A stretch of 64,000 nucleotides of DNA from Dehalobacter sp. DCA (GCF_000305775.1 NC_018866.1:2313001-2377000); one strand, 5' to 3'. Shown: positions 34,006 to 43,569, counted from the stretch's first letter. Notes: generated from the sequence alone by a model not told the origin. Translations and numbers: made by a program.

Positions 34006-34764
34006 TCACACTACGCAATTCTTCAACACGCCGATCTTCTCAATATAAGTATCAATCCTGTCTCCAGGATTCATTGCTCCGATTCCGCCAGGTGTTCCAG
34101 TCATAATGACATCACCGGGCAGCAAGGTCATGATTGCCGACAGATATTCCACGAGCTCAAAACATCTAAAAACCAGATTTTTTGTGTTGGAGTTTTGGCG
34201 TACTTCCCCGTTCTGGGTAAGCTTAATGGACAAGTTGTCAGGATTAACAACATCAGTCTCAATCCACGGTCCCAGCGGACAAAATGTATCAAAACCTTTT
34301 GCTCTTGACCATTGACCGTCTTTATTTTGAAGATCCCTGGCAGTCACATCGTTCCCGACCGTATAACCAAAGATATATTCAACGGCTTTGCTTTGCGCCA
34401 CATTTTTTGCTTTTTTGCCAATCACGATGGCCAGCTCCGCTTCATAATGCAGGTTTTGCGTTTGAGGCGGATAGACAATATTCTCTTCAGGTCCAATCAC
34501 ACTCGTAGAAGGCTTAAGAAACAGCAAAGGTTCCGCAGGAATGGGCTTGCCAAATTCGACCGCATGATCGCGATAATTCAATCCGATACATAATACCTTG
34601 GAGGGTTCAACAGGTGCCAGAAGATGAACATCTTCCAGCGAACATGTTCGGTCCGTTACCTCATAAACTCCAAAAATATCTCCTTTGACATAATGGATCA
34701 TCTGACCTGTCAATACACCGTACCTAACCTGGTTTTCTGCATCCCTGAATCTAAGAAATTTCAT
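34006..34764 (-). CDS. Fumarylacetoacetate hydrolase family protein
   Basis: A 252-residue FAH-fold enzyme. Members hydrolyse or decarboxylate beta-diketo acids, for example acylpyruvases, oxaloacetate decarboxylases and 2-hydroxyhepta-2,4-diene-1,7-dioate isomerases. Seen are the entry motif CIGLNYRDHAVEFG, the metal ligands in HYEAELAIVIGK (Glu pair) and YTVGNDVTARDLQ (Asp), and GDVIMTGTPGGIG near the C-terminus. GAGGGAG precedes the ATG. The 30-base gap to the downstream side of the hemolysin III gene suggests they may share a transcript, but no pathway partners are present; an acylpyruvase or oxaloacetate-handling housekeeping role is plausible. Confidence 0.88.
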   Translation of the reverse strand: MKFLRFRDAENQVRYGVLTGQMIHYVKGDIFGVYEVTDRTCSLEDVHLLAPVEPSKVLCIGLNYRDHAVEFGKPIPAEPLLFLKPSTSVIGPEENIVYPPQTQNLHYEAELAIVIGKKAKNVAQSKAVEYIFGYTVGNDVTARDLQNKDGQWSRAKGFDTFCPLGPWIETDVVNPDNLSIKLTQNGEVRQNSNTKNLVFRCFELVEYLSAIMTLLPGDVIMTGTPGGIGAMNPGDRIDTYIEKIGVLKNCVV

Positions 34765-34790
34765 GTGTCTCTACTCCCTCTATGATTGCC

Positions 34791-35438
34791 TTAACCCATG
34801 ACGTAACGGTAAATGAAAAGATAATGTACGATACTCCCCGCTAAGATAAAAAGATGGAATATTTCATGAAACCCAAGTTTACCCAGTCCGATCCACTGAG
34901 GTTTCACAGCATAAAAAACCGATCCTGCAGAATATAACAGACCTCCTAAGATTAGAAGGAATAATCCCTGGCCAGGAATAGCCAGAGAAATTGGGTAAAT
35001 AAAAAATATGGCAATCCAGCCCAGAAGCAAATAGAAAGCGGTATATAACCAACGAGGAGCATTGAACCAAACAAGCTTCAGGACGATCCCTAAAACGGCC
35101 AGCGTCCAGATCCCGATCAGTAAGCCCATTCCCAGCACACCCTGCAATGTGATCAGACAAATCGGCGTATATGTACCCGCGATCAGAACATAGATCATAC
35201 AATGATCGATTTTTCGCAGCGTACGGATAACCTGTGCGCTGGACACCACCCAGTGATAGATCATCGAAGCAGAATAGAGCAGAATAAGACTCCCCCCAAA
35301 GACCAGGGCAGAACCTAAATAGGCTGTACTGTCATGTTCCAGCGACCTCAACAGAAGCAGTACCAGCCCGGAAAGCGAAAGTACAGCCCCGAGCATATGG
35401 GACATTGAATTGACCGGTTCCCGAATTCTTAAAGACAT
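34791..35438 (-). CDS. Hemolysin III / PAQR family membrane protein
   Basis: A 215-residue protein with seven predicted membrane helices. It carries the family-defining histidines, serine and aspartate: EPVNSMSHMLGA near the N-terminus, DHCMIY in the middle and HEIFHLFILAGSIVHY at the end. These are the metal-site residues of the PAQR superfamily, and bacterial members are called hemolysin III or YqfA. Their physiological role (membrane homeostasis, possibly hydrolase) is unsettled. A strong terminator separates it from the agr operon upstream. Confidence 0.9.
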   Translation of the reverse strand: MSLRIREPVNSMSHMLGAVLSLSGLVLLLLRSLEHDSTAYLGSALVFGGSLILLYSASMIYHWVVSSAQVIRTLRKIDHCMIYVLIAGTYTPICLITLQGVLGMGLLIGIWTLAVLGIVLKLVWFNAPRWLYTAFYLLLGWIAIFFIYPISLAIPGQGLFLLILGGLLYSAGSVFYAVKPQWIGLGKLGFHEIFHLFILAGSIVHYLFIYRYVMG

Positions 35439-35495
35439 TTCTTACACTCCCACTGAAGATTTACTCTGGCACAAATGTTAAAAAATCGTAAGGAT

Positions 35496-35527
35496 AAAAA
35501 ATGAGGCGGGTTTCCCGCCTCATTTTT
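35496..35527. terminator. Strong terminator after agrD
   Basis: A stem of up to 14 base pairs (AAAATGAGGCGGG with CCCGCCTCATTTT) and loop TTT. A- and T-rich flanks on both sides make it able to act in both directions; it ends the agr operon on the minus strand. Confidence 0.92.
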
Positions 35528-35528
35528 T

Positions 35529-35651
35529 TTATTTTTGCAGTGACTTTGGTGTCCTTGGCTGATATAACCAGTAGGTGCAGGCGAAGACAGAACTTGCAGT
35601 AGCGAGGAGTACGAGCATAGAAGCCATTAGGGTGTAAAGAATTCTTTTCAT
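35529..35651 (-). CDS. agrD: AgrD-like cyclic lactone autoinducer peptide precursor (40 aa)
   Basis: A 40-codon gene whose ATG overlaps the agrB stop codon by four bases (ATGA), with GGAGG nine bases upstream. The product has a hydrophobic amphipathic leader (RILYTLMASMLVLLATASSVFA), then Cys25 followed by TYWL and the tail YQPRTPKSLQK. This layout closely parallels the clostridial AgrD pattern of a Cys plus four residues forming a thiolactone ring, with a QPxxPxSL tail removed by AgrB. The predicted signal is a five-residue ring CTYWL, perhaps with flanking residues. It would be processed by the adjacent AgrB and secreted. Confidence 0.88.
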   Translation of the reverse strand: MKRILYTLMASMLVLLATASSVFACTYWLYQPRTPKSLQK

Positions 35652-36235
35652 GGGGCAGTCCTCCTTTTTTTATTAAATACGGGCATTAAGGTCATCGTCT
35701 GGCAGGCGATTCCCAATACTGCGCCGGTATTCACCCATATATTGTGACTAAAGAGTACAACCATCAGTGCCAGTATAATGAACCCGATTGAAGCTAGCTT
35801 CAGGTTTCTTCTGAAAATCCGGGAATGAATCGGTTTGGCTTCACAATCCACCGGGGCCAAAATTGCGACAGTAGCAAGGCAAATTGTCAATACAACAATA
35901 TCGATTCTGGTACTATACAGGCCAAAGGAAATTAAACCCTTTGCAGTCACTCCGAGCAAGGAGTAAACCACGGCTCCGGAGACCAGACACTTCAGCGGCG
36001 TATTGAAATGAGCTCCGCCGGATACCTTCCTAAGCATCCCGCCAAAAAGAGCAGCAATGACCGTTGGCAACAAAGCTCTGAATAGAATTGCAACCAGGAT
36101 GACCGCCAGAAACCCTGCAATCGTCAGCGCGACAGATTCGATGCCGTAAGCAACGATTTCCTTCTTTTCCTCATCATAATCCAATTCAGCCGTCAAGGTA
36201 TTGGAGAGCCGTTCGCTGATTTCTGAAAGATTCAT
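35648..36235 (-). CDS. agrB: AgrB-like peptide-processing membrane protease
   Basis: Integral membrane cysteine endopeptidase that cuts the AgrD C-terminal tail and forms the thiolactone. The 195-residue product has about six hydrophobic segments and the catalytic region RKVSGGAHFNTPLKC near residues 69-83, which gives the essential Arg, His and Cys. It is coupled to agrD by an ATGA overlap and preceded by a small membrane protein and a sensor kinase gene on the same strand. Confidence 0.93.
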   Translation of the reverse strand: MNLSEISERLSNTLTAELDYDEEKKEIVAYGIESVALTIAGFLAVILVAILFRALLPTVIAALFGGMLRKVSGGAHFNTPLKCLVSGAVVYSLLGVTAKGLISFGLYSTRIDIVVLTICLATVAILAPVDCEAKPIHSRIFRRNLKLASIGFIILALMVVLFSHNIWVNTGAVLGIACQTMTLMPVFNKKRRTAP

Positions 36236-36250
36236 TATACACTTACCATC

Positions 36251-36724
36251 CTATAACACTTGTAGACTTTTACGTTTTCGGACTTTATACACGATAAATG
36301 CAACGAGAAAAAGTAGAAGCACCTGCGGGTAGCCAATAAGGACCCTTACCACCATATTGGTGTTTAGGATTTCTGAAGTAATCTGGAACATAGGCATCAG
36401 TATGCTCAAAAACAAGGTTTCCCCAATTATAACAATTAAAGTACTGATTAGGCTCGCAATAATCGCTGAACTATAGCTAGCTTTGCAAAACAGCAAAAGA
36501 ATTAAAAATAATAATACAATTACGAGAACAGTATGAATACCAAACGGAAATGAAAGCAGTTGTAGTAAATATCTTATCAGATAGGAACAAAACGCCATGA
36601 TGATTCCCAAAGGTACAATTCTTTTCCAGTTGAAATTGAGGCCTGCAATTGCATAAGACAAGGTAAATAAAGCAATATTTTCAGGTATTCCTTGTAAAAT
36701 CAGTGCTATTAACGGTATTTTCAT
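36251..36724 (-). CDS. Polytopic membrane protein between kinase and agrB
   Basis: A 157-residue protein with five or six predicted membrane helices and a short basic C-terminal tail (KVRKRKS). The ATG at 36724 is chosen because GGAGGAGG precedes it; the frame extends 60 bases upstream without a ribosome site. I see no kinase or catalytic motif. Its size and topology resemble the membrane-sensor half of AgrC-type kinases, so it may be a detached receptor for the peptide signal, or a peptide exporter or immunity-like protein (inference). It lies 15 bases upstream of agrB in the same operon. Confidence 0.7.
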   Translation of the reverse strand: MKIPLIALILQGIPENIALFTLSYAIAGLNFNWKRIVPLGIIMAFCSYLIRYLLQLLSFPFGIHTVLVIVLLFLILLLFCKASYSSAIIASLISTLIVIIGETLFLSILMPMFQITSEILNTNMVVRVLIGYPQVLLLFLVAFIVYKVRKRKSLQVL

Positions 36725-36814
36725 TTTTTCCTCCTCCGGAAATATATGTATATTTCTTTTTCTTTTTCGTTTTTCCTTTAACACGACGAAAAAATTTTGA
36801 CTTTAGTCCTAGAA

Positions 36815-38620
36815 CTATTGTAATGGGAAGGTGATAAAAAAGGTTGTGCCGTCTTCTCCTGTCAGAAATTCAAACTTAGCTTGGTGCCTGCGGACAATAC
36901 CCAGCGAAATTGGAAGGCCTAAGCCTGTCCCATTTTCTTTCGTGGTAATAAACGGTGTACCCAGCGTATCCTGAACACTCTGCGGAATCCCTTTGCCATG
37001 ATCCTTAATAGCTAGGACAATCCCCTCCTCTGCCTGATACGTTTTGATGTAAACCTTTCCCTTCTCAGCAGTCTCTTCTAAAGCATTTCGGACTAAATTC
37101 AGGATCAACTGTCTGATCTCCGATTCATTAAGATTAATACTTGGAACATCATTTAATTCCAGGATAAGCTCTTTGCCTGAATTATAGGCATCGGCCTGAA
37201 GCATCGGATACAGACGGTTGATAACATTATTGATATTCTCCTCTTTTGTTCCGTCGGGACTGACTTTGGCCACAGACAGAAAATCGGTGAGAATCTCATT
37301 GGCTCTGTCAATCTCTGTAATCATCAGATCCATATATTCTGTCTTAAGTTTTGAATCAGACTGCCCCTCCAGCAGCTGTAGAAAGCCTCTGACCGTACTC
37401 AGCGGGTTTCTGACTTCATGGCTAATCCCTGTCGCCATTTGTCCGATCAAGTTGAGACGCTCCAGGCGTTGCATTTCTCTGTCTCTTTGCTTTAATTCGG
37501 TGATATTCCTTACAAAGACTGTCAGGCCTTGTTTAAACGGATAGGCATGGTACTGAAAGTATTGATTCTCAGGTGGGGAATATTCCTCCCAATGCATGGA
37601 TACTTGCTCAGCCAAAGCCTGTTTCATGTTGGCATGTGAGGGAGCGTCAGCCAGTTGTTTGTAAACATCCCAAATATTCCTTCCAATGAGATCCACATTC
37701 TCTTGTCCTATATATTTCCTCATCTCTTTATTGACATAGGTAAAGCACCACTCCCTGTCCAGGGCGAAGAACCCGTCGCCTATCCCTTCCATGATGGTCA
37801 AGAGCTTGTCATTGGAACCTTCCAATTCCATATTAAGCATATGAAGGTTTTCCAGATGGTTTCTAATTTCTTCCAAAACAGGTTTGAGCTCGGGCAGTCT
37901 TTCCAGATCTTCTTCATTCTCCAAACTGTTACTTTTGATTGTACGGGCAAAGGAATCCAAAGAGGCCTTGATCCGGACAATATTGTCTTTGATGACGACT
38001 AGTACAATGATCCAGAGAATAATACTTGGAACTAATACTTTCGCATATTCGAACGATGACAGATAATAGATATTATTGTTCTCCATTTCGGCCCATGTAT
38101 ATCCGATCATCGTATTCTGGTGATAAAGCGGCACCGCGACTGCAATAATGCCTTGGCTGTTCCAGTCGACAACACCGGATTCATTAATAAATTCCGCAGT
38201 CCTGGATTGAAACAGTCTGGTGTAAATCTCCGATTGAAGCTGGCTATTTTTCTCTGGTTCCATGTTTCCCGGCGTATAAAAGATAACGCTGTCCATCTCC
38301 TTGTCAAAATAGCCTACATGGATATTCGGATTTTTCACAGAAAGATCAGCGATATCCTGTCTCAACAAGGAATTGATTTCGGCAATCTTTTCTTTTGTCG
38401 ACAGATCCTGGTTGTCTTTATATAGCTTGATATTCGTATAATCCGTCTGAAGCTTATTTTCTAAAGCCGAAGCAATACTCAGCAGATGAAACTCCTTCTT
38501 TAAGACCTCTTCATCCCAGTAAATATTTGCAATAAAGAAATACAAGATGAGCAAGATACCGAACATAAGCAAAGTTATCTTAATCATCGTCGATTGAATA
38601 ATTGACTTACTGAATCCCAT
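36815..38620 (-). CDS. Membrane-bound PAS sensor histidine kinase of the agr locus
   Basis: A 601-residue kinase: TM1 at about residues 12-32, an extracytoplasmic sensor domain of about 160 residues, TM2 near 200-216, a linker coiled coil, a PAS domain (about 275-385), a HisKA domain with the phospho-acceptor in ISHEVRNPLSTVRGFLQLL and a HATPase domain (NLVRNALEE, DHGKG, GTGLGL). The H-box and GFLQLL are like those of the sporulation kinases that feed Spo0A. The start ATG at 38620 has AGAGG; the longer frame does not. No response regulator gene is adjacent. It is first in the operon kinase / membrane protein / agrB / agrD. Confidence 0.9.
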   Translation of the reverse strand: MGFSKSIIQSTMIKITLLMFGILLILYFFIANIYWDEEVLKKEFHLLSIASALENKLQTDYTNIKLYKDNQDLSTKEKIAEINSLLRQDIADLSVKNPNIHVGYFDKEMDSVIFYTPGNMEPEKNSQLQSEIYTRLFQSRTAEFINESGVVDWNSQGIIAVAVPLYHQNTMIGYTWAEMENNNIYYLSSFEYAKVLVPSIILWIIVLVVIKDNIVRIKASLDSFARTIKSNSLENEEDLERLPELKPVLEEIRNHLENLHMLNMELEGSNDKLLTIMEGIGDGFFALDREWCFTYVNKEMRKYIGQENVDLIGRNIWDVYKQLADAPSHANMKQALAEQVSMHWEEYSPPENQYFQYHAYPFKQGLTVFVRNITELKQRDREMQRLERLNLIGQMATGISHEVRNPLSTVRGFLQLLEGQSDSKLKTEYMDLMITEIDRANEILTDFLSVAKVSPDGTKEENINNVINRLYPMLQADAYNSGKELILELNDVPSINLNESEIRQLILNLVRNALEETAEKGKVYIKTYQAEEGIVLAIKDHGKGIPQSVQDTLGTPFITTKENGTGLGLPISLGIVRRHQAKFEFLTGEDGTTFFITFPLQ

Positions 38621-38814
38621 TCTTCTACCTCTTTCCACAAATGCCAATAACATTCCAAAATATGCTCACTTGTGTAAACAGTTATTTATATATTACTTGT
38701 TTATATTACTTTCCATTATTTCAGAACTTTGGCATTAATTCAATAAGTTTCTTAAGAATAAGAAGCAAGAAACTGTAAATAATAACAGAAAAAAGTAACA
38801 AAGGGAGTATTTAT

Positions 38815-39744
38815 ATGGGATATTTTACAATAAAAAGTAGGAATTGGTCTACAAAATTATTCTGCTTTTTTATCATTTCTTTATTGTTGTTTCCGGGATG
38901 CAGCATGCTGAATAAAATCACAGGCAAGCAGCCTGAAGAATCGGTAAAGTCCGAAACAGTCCCTAAACAGCTCGAAGACATCGAGTCATCGATCGAAAAA
39001 ATCTTTAGCGTTTTAAAAGGGCCATCCCTCATGGCGGAAGAAACAAAAGATCAGAATGAACAGACCCAAGCCGGTGGGCAGAATCAAGCAGGTAGTCAGA
39101 ATCAAACGAACGGTAAGAGTCAAACCGAAGGAGGCGATCAGCAGAAAAAGCAGTCGGGACAGGACACCTCCGGACAGGCAAAGACGAATCAGACCCCGGA
39201 TCCATTACAGCAGGCAGCACTCGAAATTAGCCAGCTCCATAATCTTTGGAATGAAGTTATGCCTAAAATCAATCAAAAAGGCGCTGCCAAAAAACTCATC
39301 GAGAATTTCAGTAATGCTCTGAATAATCTTACAGAATCTGTGACTACCAAAGACAAAATGAGAATCATGATGGCCTTAAATGCCCTATACGAGAAGATTC
39401 CGGATATTTATGCACTTTATCAAACCAATACTTCTCCTCAAATCAAGAACATCATCTATTTCAGCCGAAGCTCCATTTTGTTCGCGGAGTCTAAAGACTG
39501 GGAAAAAGCATCAGCGGCGATCAAAGAACTTAAATCATCCTGGGCCATGTTCAATAACGCGCTGGAAGGAAAACAGCAGGATGATTCCAGCAAGCTGGAC
39601 CTGTCCATTCTGGAGCTTGAGAAAGTGGTCCAGGAAAAAAATACGCAGCTTGTGCAAATCAAAGGAAAAATCACGCTGGCCAATATTGCCGCACTTGAGA
39701 AGTCCTTGCAGGAAGCACAGCAAAGCAAAAAGCAAAAGAAATAA
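38815..39744 (+). CDS. Predicted lipoprotein with Gln/Asn-rich linker
   Basis: A 309-residue secreted lipoprotein: basic N-terminus, hydrophobic signal and a lipobox ending in FPGC near residue 29. A low-complexity region rich in Gln, Gly, Asn, Lys and Thr (about 78-130) links to a helical C-terminal domain of about 170 residues with predicted coiled-coil character. Such proteins are anchored to the outer face of the membrane. AAAGGGAG lies upstream. No named family is recognised. It is divergent from the agr kinase and separate from pyruvate carboxylase. Confidence 0.75.
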   Translation: MGYFTIKSRNWSTKLFCFFIISLLLFPGCSMLNKITGKQPEESVKSETVPKQLEDIESSIEKIFSVLKGPSLMAEETKDQNEQTQAGGQNQAGSQNQTNGKSQTEGGDQQKKQSGQDTSGQAKTNQTPDPLQQAALEISQLHNLWNEVMPKINQKGAAKKLIENFSNALNNLTESVTTKDKMRIMMALNALYEKIPDIYALYQTNTSPQIKNIIYFSRSSILFAESKDWEKASAAIKELKSSWAMFNNALEGKQQDDSSKLDLSILELEKVVQEKNTQLVQIKGKITLANIAALEKSLQEAQQSKKQKK

Positions 39745-39890
39745 ACAAAACCCCATGCTTAAGATCTGACAATTGGTGTATCCTTTTGGGTTGCAAAGAA
39801 TTTCTGCTATTTTTGACAAAATCATACTGGTAAAAACTTAGATTATTTGTACAATTAATTCTGTATTCCGGTATTTTTTTTCTGAAGGAC

Positions 39891-39919
39891 TTTTTACAGC
39901 ACCCTCAATGCCTTATAAT
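39891..39919 (+). promoter_or_regulatory. Probable promoter of pyruvate carboxylase
   Basis: TATAAT at 39914-39919 with TTTTTA (17-base spacer) or TTTACA (15-base spacer) upstream, about 45 bases before the ATG. Confidence 0.45.
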
Positions 39920-39963
39920 AGTAGGAATAAGATGATTGATTTAAAGGCCAAAGGAGATACCAA

Positions 39964-42900
39964 ATGAAAATACAGAATTTTAATAAAGTGCTGGTCGCAA
40001 ACAGGGGAGAAATTGCGATCAGGGTTTTTCGGGCCTGCAAAGAGCTCGGGATCAGAACCGTTGCTATTTATTCGGAAGAAGACAAATACGCTTTGTTCAG
40101 AGCGAAAGCGGATGAATCCTACCTGATTGGCGAGAAAAAGAAGCCGATCGAAGTATACTTAAGCATTGGTGAAATTATTAACCTCGCCCTAAAAAAGGGC
40201 GTCGATGCCATTCATCCTGGCTATGGCTTCTTATCAGAAAACCCGGAATTCGCGGAAAAGTGTGAGGAAGCCGGTATTGTTTATATCGGACCGTCTGTTC
40301 ATACACTTGAAAATCTTGGGGATAAAATCAAATCTAAACTGCTGGCCCAAAGTGTAGGAGTTCCTGTCATTCCCGGCGTGGACAAACCGATGACTTCCGT
40401 GGACGAAGCTGTGGTCTTTGCCGAGAAATATGGATATCCCGTGATTCTGAAAGCGGCAGCAGGCGGCGGCGGAAGAGGAATGCGCGTCGTCTACAGTGAA
40501 AAGGACCTGGAGCGTGAATTTAATAATGCCAGAACAGAGGCTAAGAAGGCTTTTGGCATTGAAGATATTTTTATTGAGAAATATCTGGAAAGACCCAAAC
40601 ACATTGAAGTTCAAATCCTGGCCGACAAGTACGGTAATATCGTTCATCTGTATGAGCGGGACTGCTCCGTGCAGCGCCGCCATCAGAAGATCCTCGAATT
40701 CACGCCGGCTTTCTCGATTCCGCAGGAAGTCAGAGATCGGCTGTACCAGGATGCGCTTAAGCTTTCCAGAGCTGTCAATTATGTTAATGCAGGCACTGCG
40801 GAGTTTCTGGTTGACAAGCACGGCAACCACTATTTTATTGAAATGAATCCCCGGATCCAAGTCGAGCACACAATCACTGAGATGACGACAGGGATCGATA
40901 TTGTTCAGAGCCAGATTTTGATCGCTCAGGGCTACCCGCTAAATTCGAAAGAAATTGGGGTTTCGTCCCAGGAGTCGGTGGTTCCACGCGGATACTCGAT
41001 CCAGTGCAGAATTACCACGGAAGATCCGCTCTCAAACTTTATGCCGGACACAGGAAAAATTGACGTATACCGGACCAGTTCCGGTTTTGGCATCCGGCTC
41101 GACGGCGGTAATGGCTACACCGGCGCGAACATCTCACCTTACTATGACAGCCTGCTCGTTAAAATCATTTCTTGGGCCAGAACGTTTGAAGGAACCACGC
41201 AAAAAGCAATCCGTTCCGTTAAAGAAATGAATGTCAAAGGGGTCAAGACCAACGAAGCCTTCCTTATTAACGTCATGAACCACGAGAAATTCTTAAGCGG
41301 AGAATGTGATACCCATTTTATCGATGACACGCCGGAGCTTTTTGACATCAAACCCAAAAAGGATTACGAAACAAAGCTTCTAAAATATATCGGCGAAAAA
41401 ATTGTCAACGAAGTCAAGAGCACCAAGAAAGACTATAACATCGCCCCAGTCCCAAAAATTGAACTGCCTTCCGAACGTACAGGAATCAGAGACATCCTGC
41501 AGCAGCGCGGCGCTGACGGCTTCGTATCCTGGGTCAAAGACCAGAACAAACTACTGCTGACCGACACGACTTTCCGGGACGCGCATCAGTCCCTGCTGGC
41601 AACGCGGGTTCGGACCAAGGATCTTGTGTCGATTGCCGAAGCGACTTCCGTCCTGGCCAGTGATATGTTTTCCATGGAAATGTGGGGTGGAGCTACTTTT
41701 GATGTTGCCTACCGCTTTTTACGGGAATCACCCTGGCGCAGGCTGCAGAAACTCAGACAACTCATCCCGAATATCCCGTTCCAGATGCTGATCCGTGGCG
41801 CCAATGCCGTAGGATATACGAACTATCCCGACAACCTGATCCGAGCCTTTATCCAGGAAGCCGCAGTACAAGGCATTGATATCTTCAGGATCTTTGACAG
41901 CCTGAACTGGCTGAAAGGTATGGAAGTGGCTTTTGACGAAGTGATGAAGACCGGGAAAATAGCAGAAGTATGTTTATGCTATACCGGGGATATCCTCGAT
42001 GAAAGCAAAGAAAAATACTCGCTGAACTATTACCTGAAGATGGCGAAAGAAATCGAGAAGATGGGCGCCCATATACTTGGCATCAAAGATATGTCCGGCC
42101 TGCTGAAACCCTATGCCGCGGCTAAACTGATCAAAGCCCTGAAGCAGGAAATATCCATTCCAATCCACCTGCATACGCATGATACCAGCGGAAACGCTGT
42201 CGCCACGATTCTGATGGCGGCTGAAGCAGGGGTGGATATCGTCGATGCGGCGCTCAGTCCAATGGCAGGAACCACGAGCCAGCCTTCCATGGATTCAATC
42301 ATTGCTGCGCTCCGCAATACCAAGATGGATCCGGGAATGGACCTCGACGATATTCAAAAGCTCTGCAATTATTGGAGTGAAGCCAGAACGTTCTATGAGC
42401 AGTTTGAATCCGGACTGAAATCTGGAACTGCTGAAATATACAAATATGAGATCCCTGGAGGCCAGTATTCCAATCTGAAGCCGCAGGTGGAAAGTTTCGG
42501 TCTTGGCCACAAATTTGATGAAGTCAAAGCGATGTATATAGAGGTCAACCAGATCCTCGGTGACATCGTCAAGGTGACCCCTACCTCTAAAGTCGTCGGA
42601 GATATGGCCATCTTTATGGTTCAAAACGGGCTGACCGGAGAAAATCTGTTCAAAAAGGGCAAAACGCTCGCGTTTCCCGATTCGGTCGTCGACTATTTCA
42701 AAGGAATGATGGGTCAGCCGGAGGGCGGTTTCCCAGAAGAACTGCAAAAAATTGTTCTGAAAGGGCAGGATCCGATTACCTGCCGGCCCGGTGAAATTCT
42801 TGAAGCAGTCGATTTTGAAAAAATCAATAAGAAGCTCCAGGAAGAATACCATATAGAGCCCAATATCCGGAACGCCCTGAGCTATGCACTTTATCCGAAA

Positions 42901-43398
42901 GTGTACAGCGATTACCTCAAATCCCTGGATGAATTCGGGCATCTCTATAACCTGGAAAGCCACGTCTTTTTCTACGGATTGAAAGAAGGCGAGACCAGCG
43001 AAATCGAACTTGACGAAGGCAAGACCATGATCTTGAAGTTGGTTGAAGTCCGCGATGTTGATGAAGAAGGCTATAAGACGCTGCTTTTTGAGATCAACGG
43101 TAACAGAAGAGAAGTACGGATCTTTGACCGGAACTTTGAAGAAAAAGAAAAGGTCTCCGTCACACTGATGGCAGACCCGAATAATCCAAAGGAAATCGCC
43201 TCATCGATCACCGGAATTATCTCCAAAGTATTTGTCAAAGAAAACGAAAAAATTATCAATAAACAAAGCATGCTGATCATTGAGGCCATGAAAATGGAGA
43301 CGAACATTATGGCCCCAACGGACGGAGAAATTGAAAGCATCCTGATCAGCGAAGGCCAACAGGTTAAATCCGGTCAACTGATTATTAAACTCAAGTAA
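39964..43398 (+). CDS. pyc: Pyruvate carboxylase
   Basis: Biotin enzyme that carboxylates pyruvate to oxaloacetate, feeding the TCA branches and gluconeogenesis. The single 1144-residue chain has the full architecture. The biotin carboxylase domain (about 1-450) has ATP-grasp glycines in AAAGGGGRGMRVV and the NPRIQVEHTITE segment. The carboxyltransferase domain (about 530-800) has TTFRDAHQSLLATRVR and the metal site HLHTHDTSGN. The C-terminal carrier domain has the biotinyl lysine in EAMKMET near residue 1110. It is monocistronic with its own promoter and a terminator. Confidence 0.97.
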   Translation: MKIQNFNKVLVANRGEIAIRVFRACKELGIRTVAIYSEEDKYALFRAKADESYLIGEKKKPIEVYLSIGEIINLALKKGVDAIHPGYGFLSENPEFAEKCEEAGIVYIGPSVHTLENLGDKIKSKLLAQSVGVPVIPGVDKPMTSVDEAVVFAEKYGYPVILKAAAGGGGRGMRVVYSEKDLEREFNNARTEAKKAFGIEDIFIEKYLERPKHIEVQILADKYGNIVHLYERDCSVQRRHQKILEFTPAFSIPQEVRDRLYQDALKLSRAVNYVNAGTAEFLVDKHGNHYFIEMNPRIQVEHTITEMTTGIDIVQSQILIAQGYPLNSKEIGVSSQESVVPRGYSIQCRITTEDPLSNFMPDTGKIDVYRTSSGFGIRLDGGNGYTGANISPYYDSLLVKIISWARTFEGTTQKAIRSVKEMNVKGVKTNEAFLINVMNHEKFLSGECDTHFIDDTPELFDIKPKKDYETKLLKYIGEKIVNEVKSTKKDYNIAPVPKIELPSERTGIRDILQQRGADGFVSWVKDQNKLLLTDTTFRDAHQSLLATRVRTKDLVSIAEATSVLASDMFSMEMWGGATFDVAYRFLRESPWRRLQKLRQLIPNIPFQMLIRGANAVGYTNYPDNLIRAFIQEAAVQGIDIFRIFDSLNWLKGMEVAFDEVMKTGKIAEVCLCYTGDILDESKEKYSLNYYLKMAKEIEKMGAHILGIKDMSGLLKPYAAAKLIKALKQEISIPIHLHTHDTSGNAVATILMAAEAGVDIVDAALSPMAGTTSQPSMDSIIAALRNTKMDPGMDLDDIQKLCNYWSEARTFYEQFESGLKSGTAEIYKYEIPGGQYSNLKPQVESFGLGHKFDEVKAMYIEVNQILGDIVKVTPTSKVVGDMAIFMVQNGLTGENLFKKGKTLAFPDSVVDYFKGMMGQPEGGFPEELQKIVLKGQDPITCRPGEILEAVDFEKINKKLQEEYHIEPNIRNALSYALYPKVYSDYLKSLDEFGHLYNLESHVFFYGLKEGETSEIELDEGKTMILKLVEVRDVDEEGYKTLLFEINGNRREVRIFDRNFEEKEKVSVTLMADPNNPKEIASSITGIISKVFVKENEKIINKQSMLIIEAMKMETNIMAPTDGEIESILISEGQQVKSGQLIIKLK

Positions 43399-43449
43399 AA
43401 GCCATCATTAATAAATAAACCTTAAGTAATAAGATTCCGTAAGAATTGC

Positions 43450-43480
43450 GCAGACAAACCTATTTTTGTCTGCCTTTTCT
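43450..43480 (+). terminator. Terminator of pyc
   Basis: Nine-base-pair stem GCAGACAAA/TTTGTCTGC (43450-43458 and 43465-43473) followed by CTTTTCTT. Confidence 0.85.
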
Positions 43481-43486
43481 TCATCC

Positions 43487-43569
43487 GAAAAAAAGAAAAC
43501 CCGGCATAACAGAGTCCGAAGAGCGACACAATGTGCCCGCCTCGACATCTGTAATACCGGGTGTTTTTT
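43487..43569. terminator. Long bidirectional hairpin between pyc and the chemotaxis gene
   Basis: ACCCGG (43499-43504) pairs with CCGGGT (43557-43562) and ACAGA (43509-43513) with TCTGT (43548-43552), with further pairing inside. On the minus strand it is followed by a long T-rich run, on the plus strand by GTTTTTT, so it can end transcripts from both sides. Confidence 0.7.
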
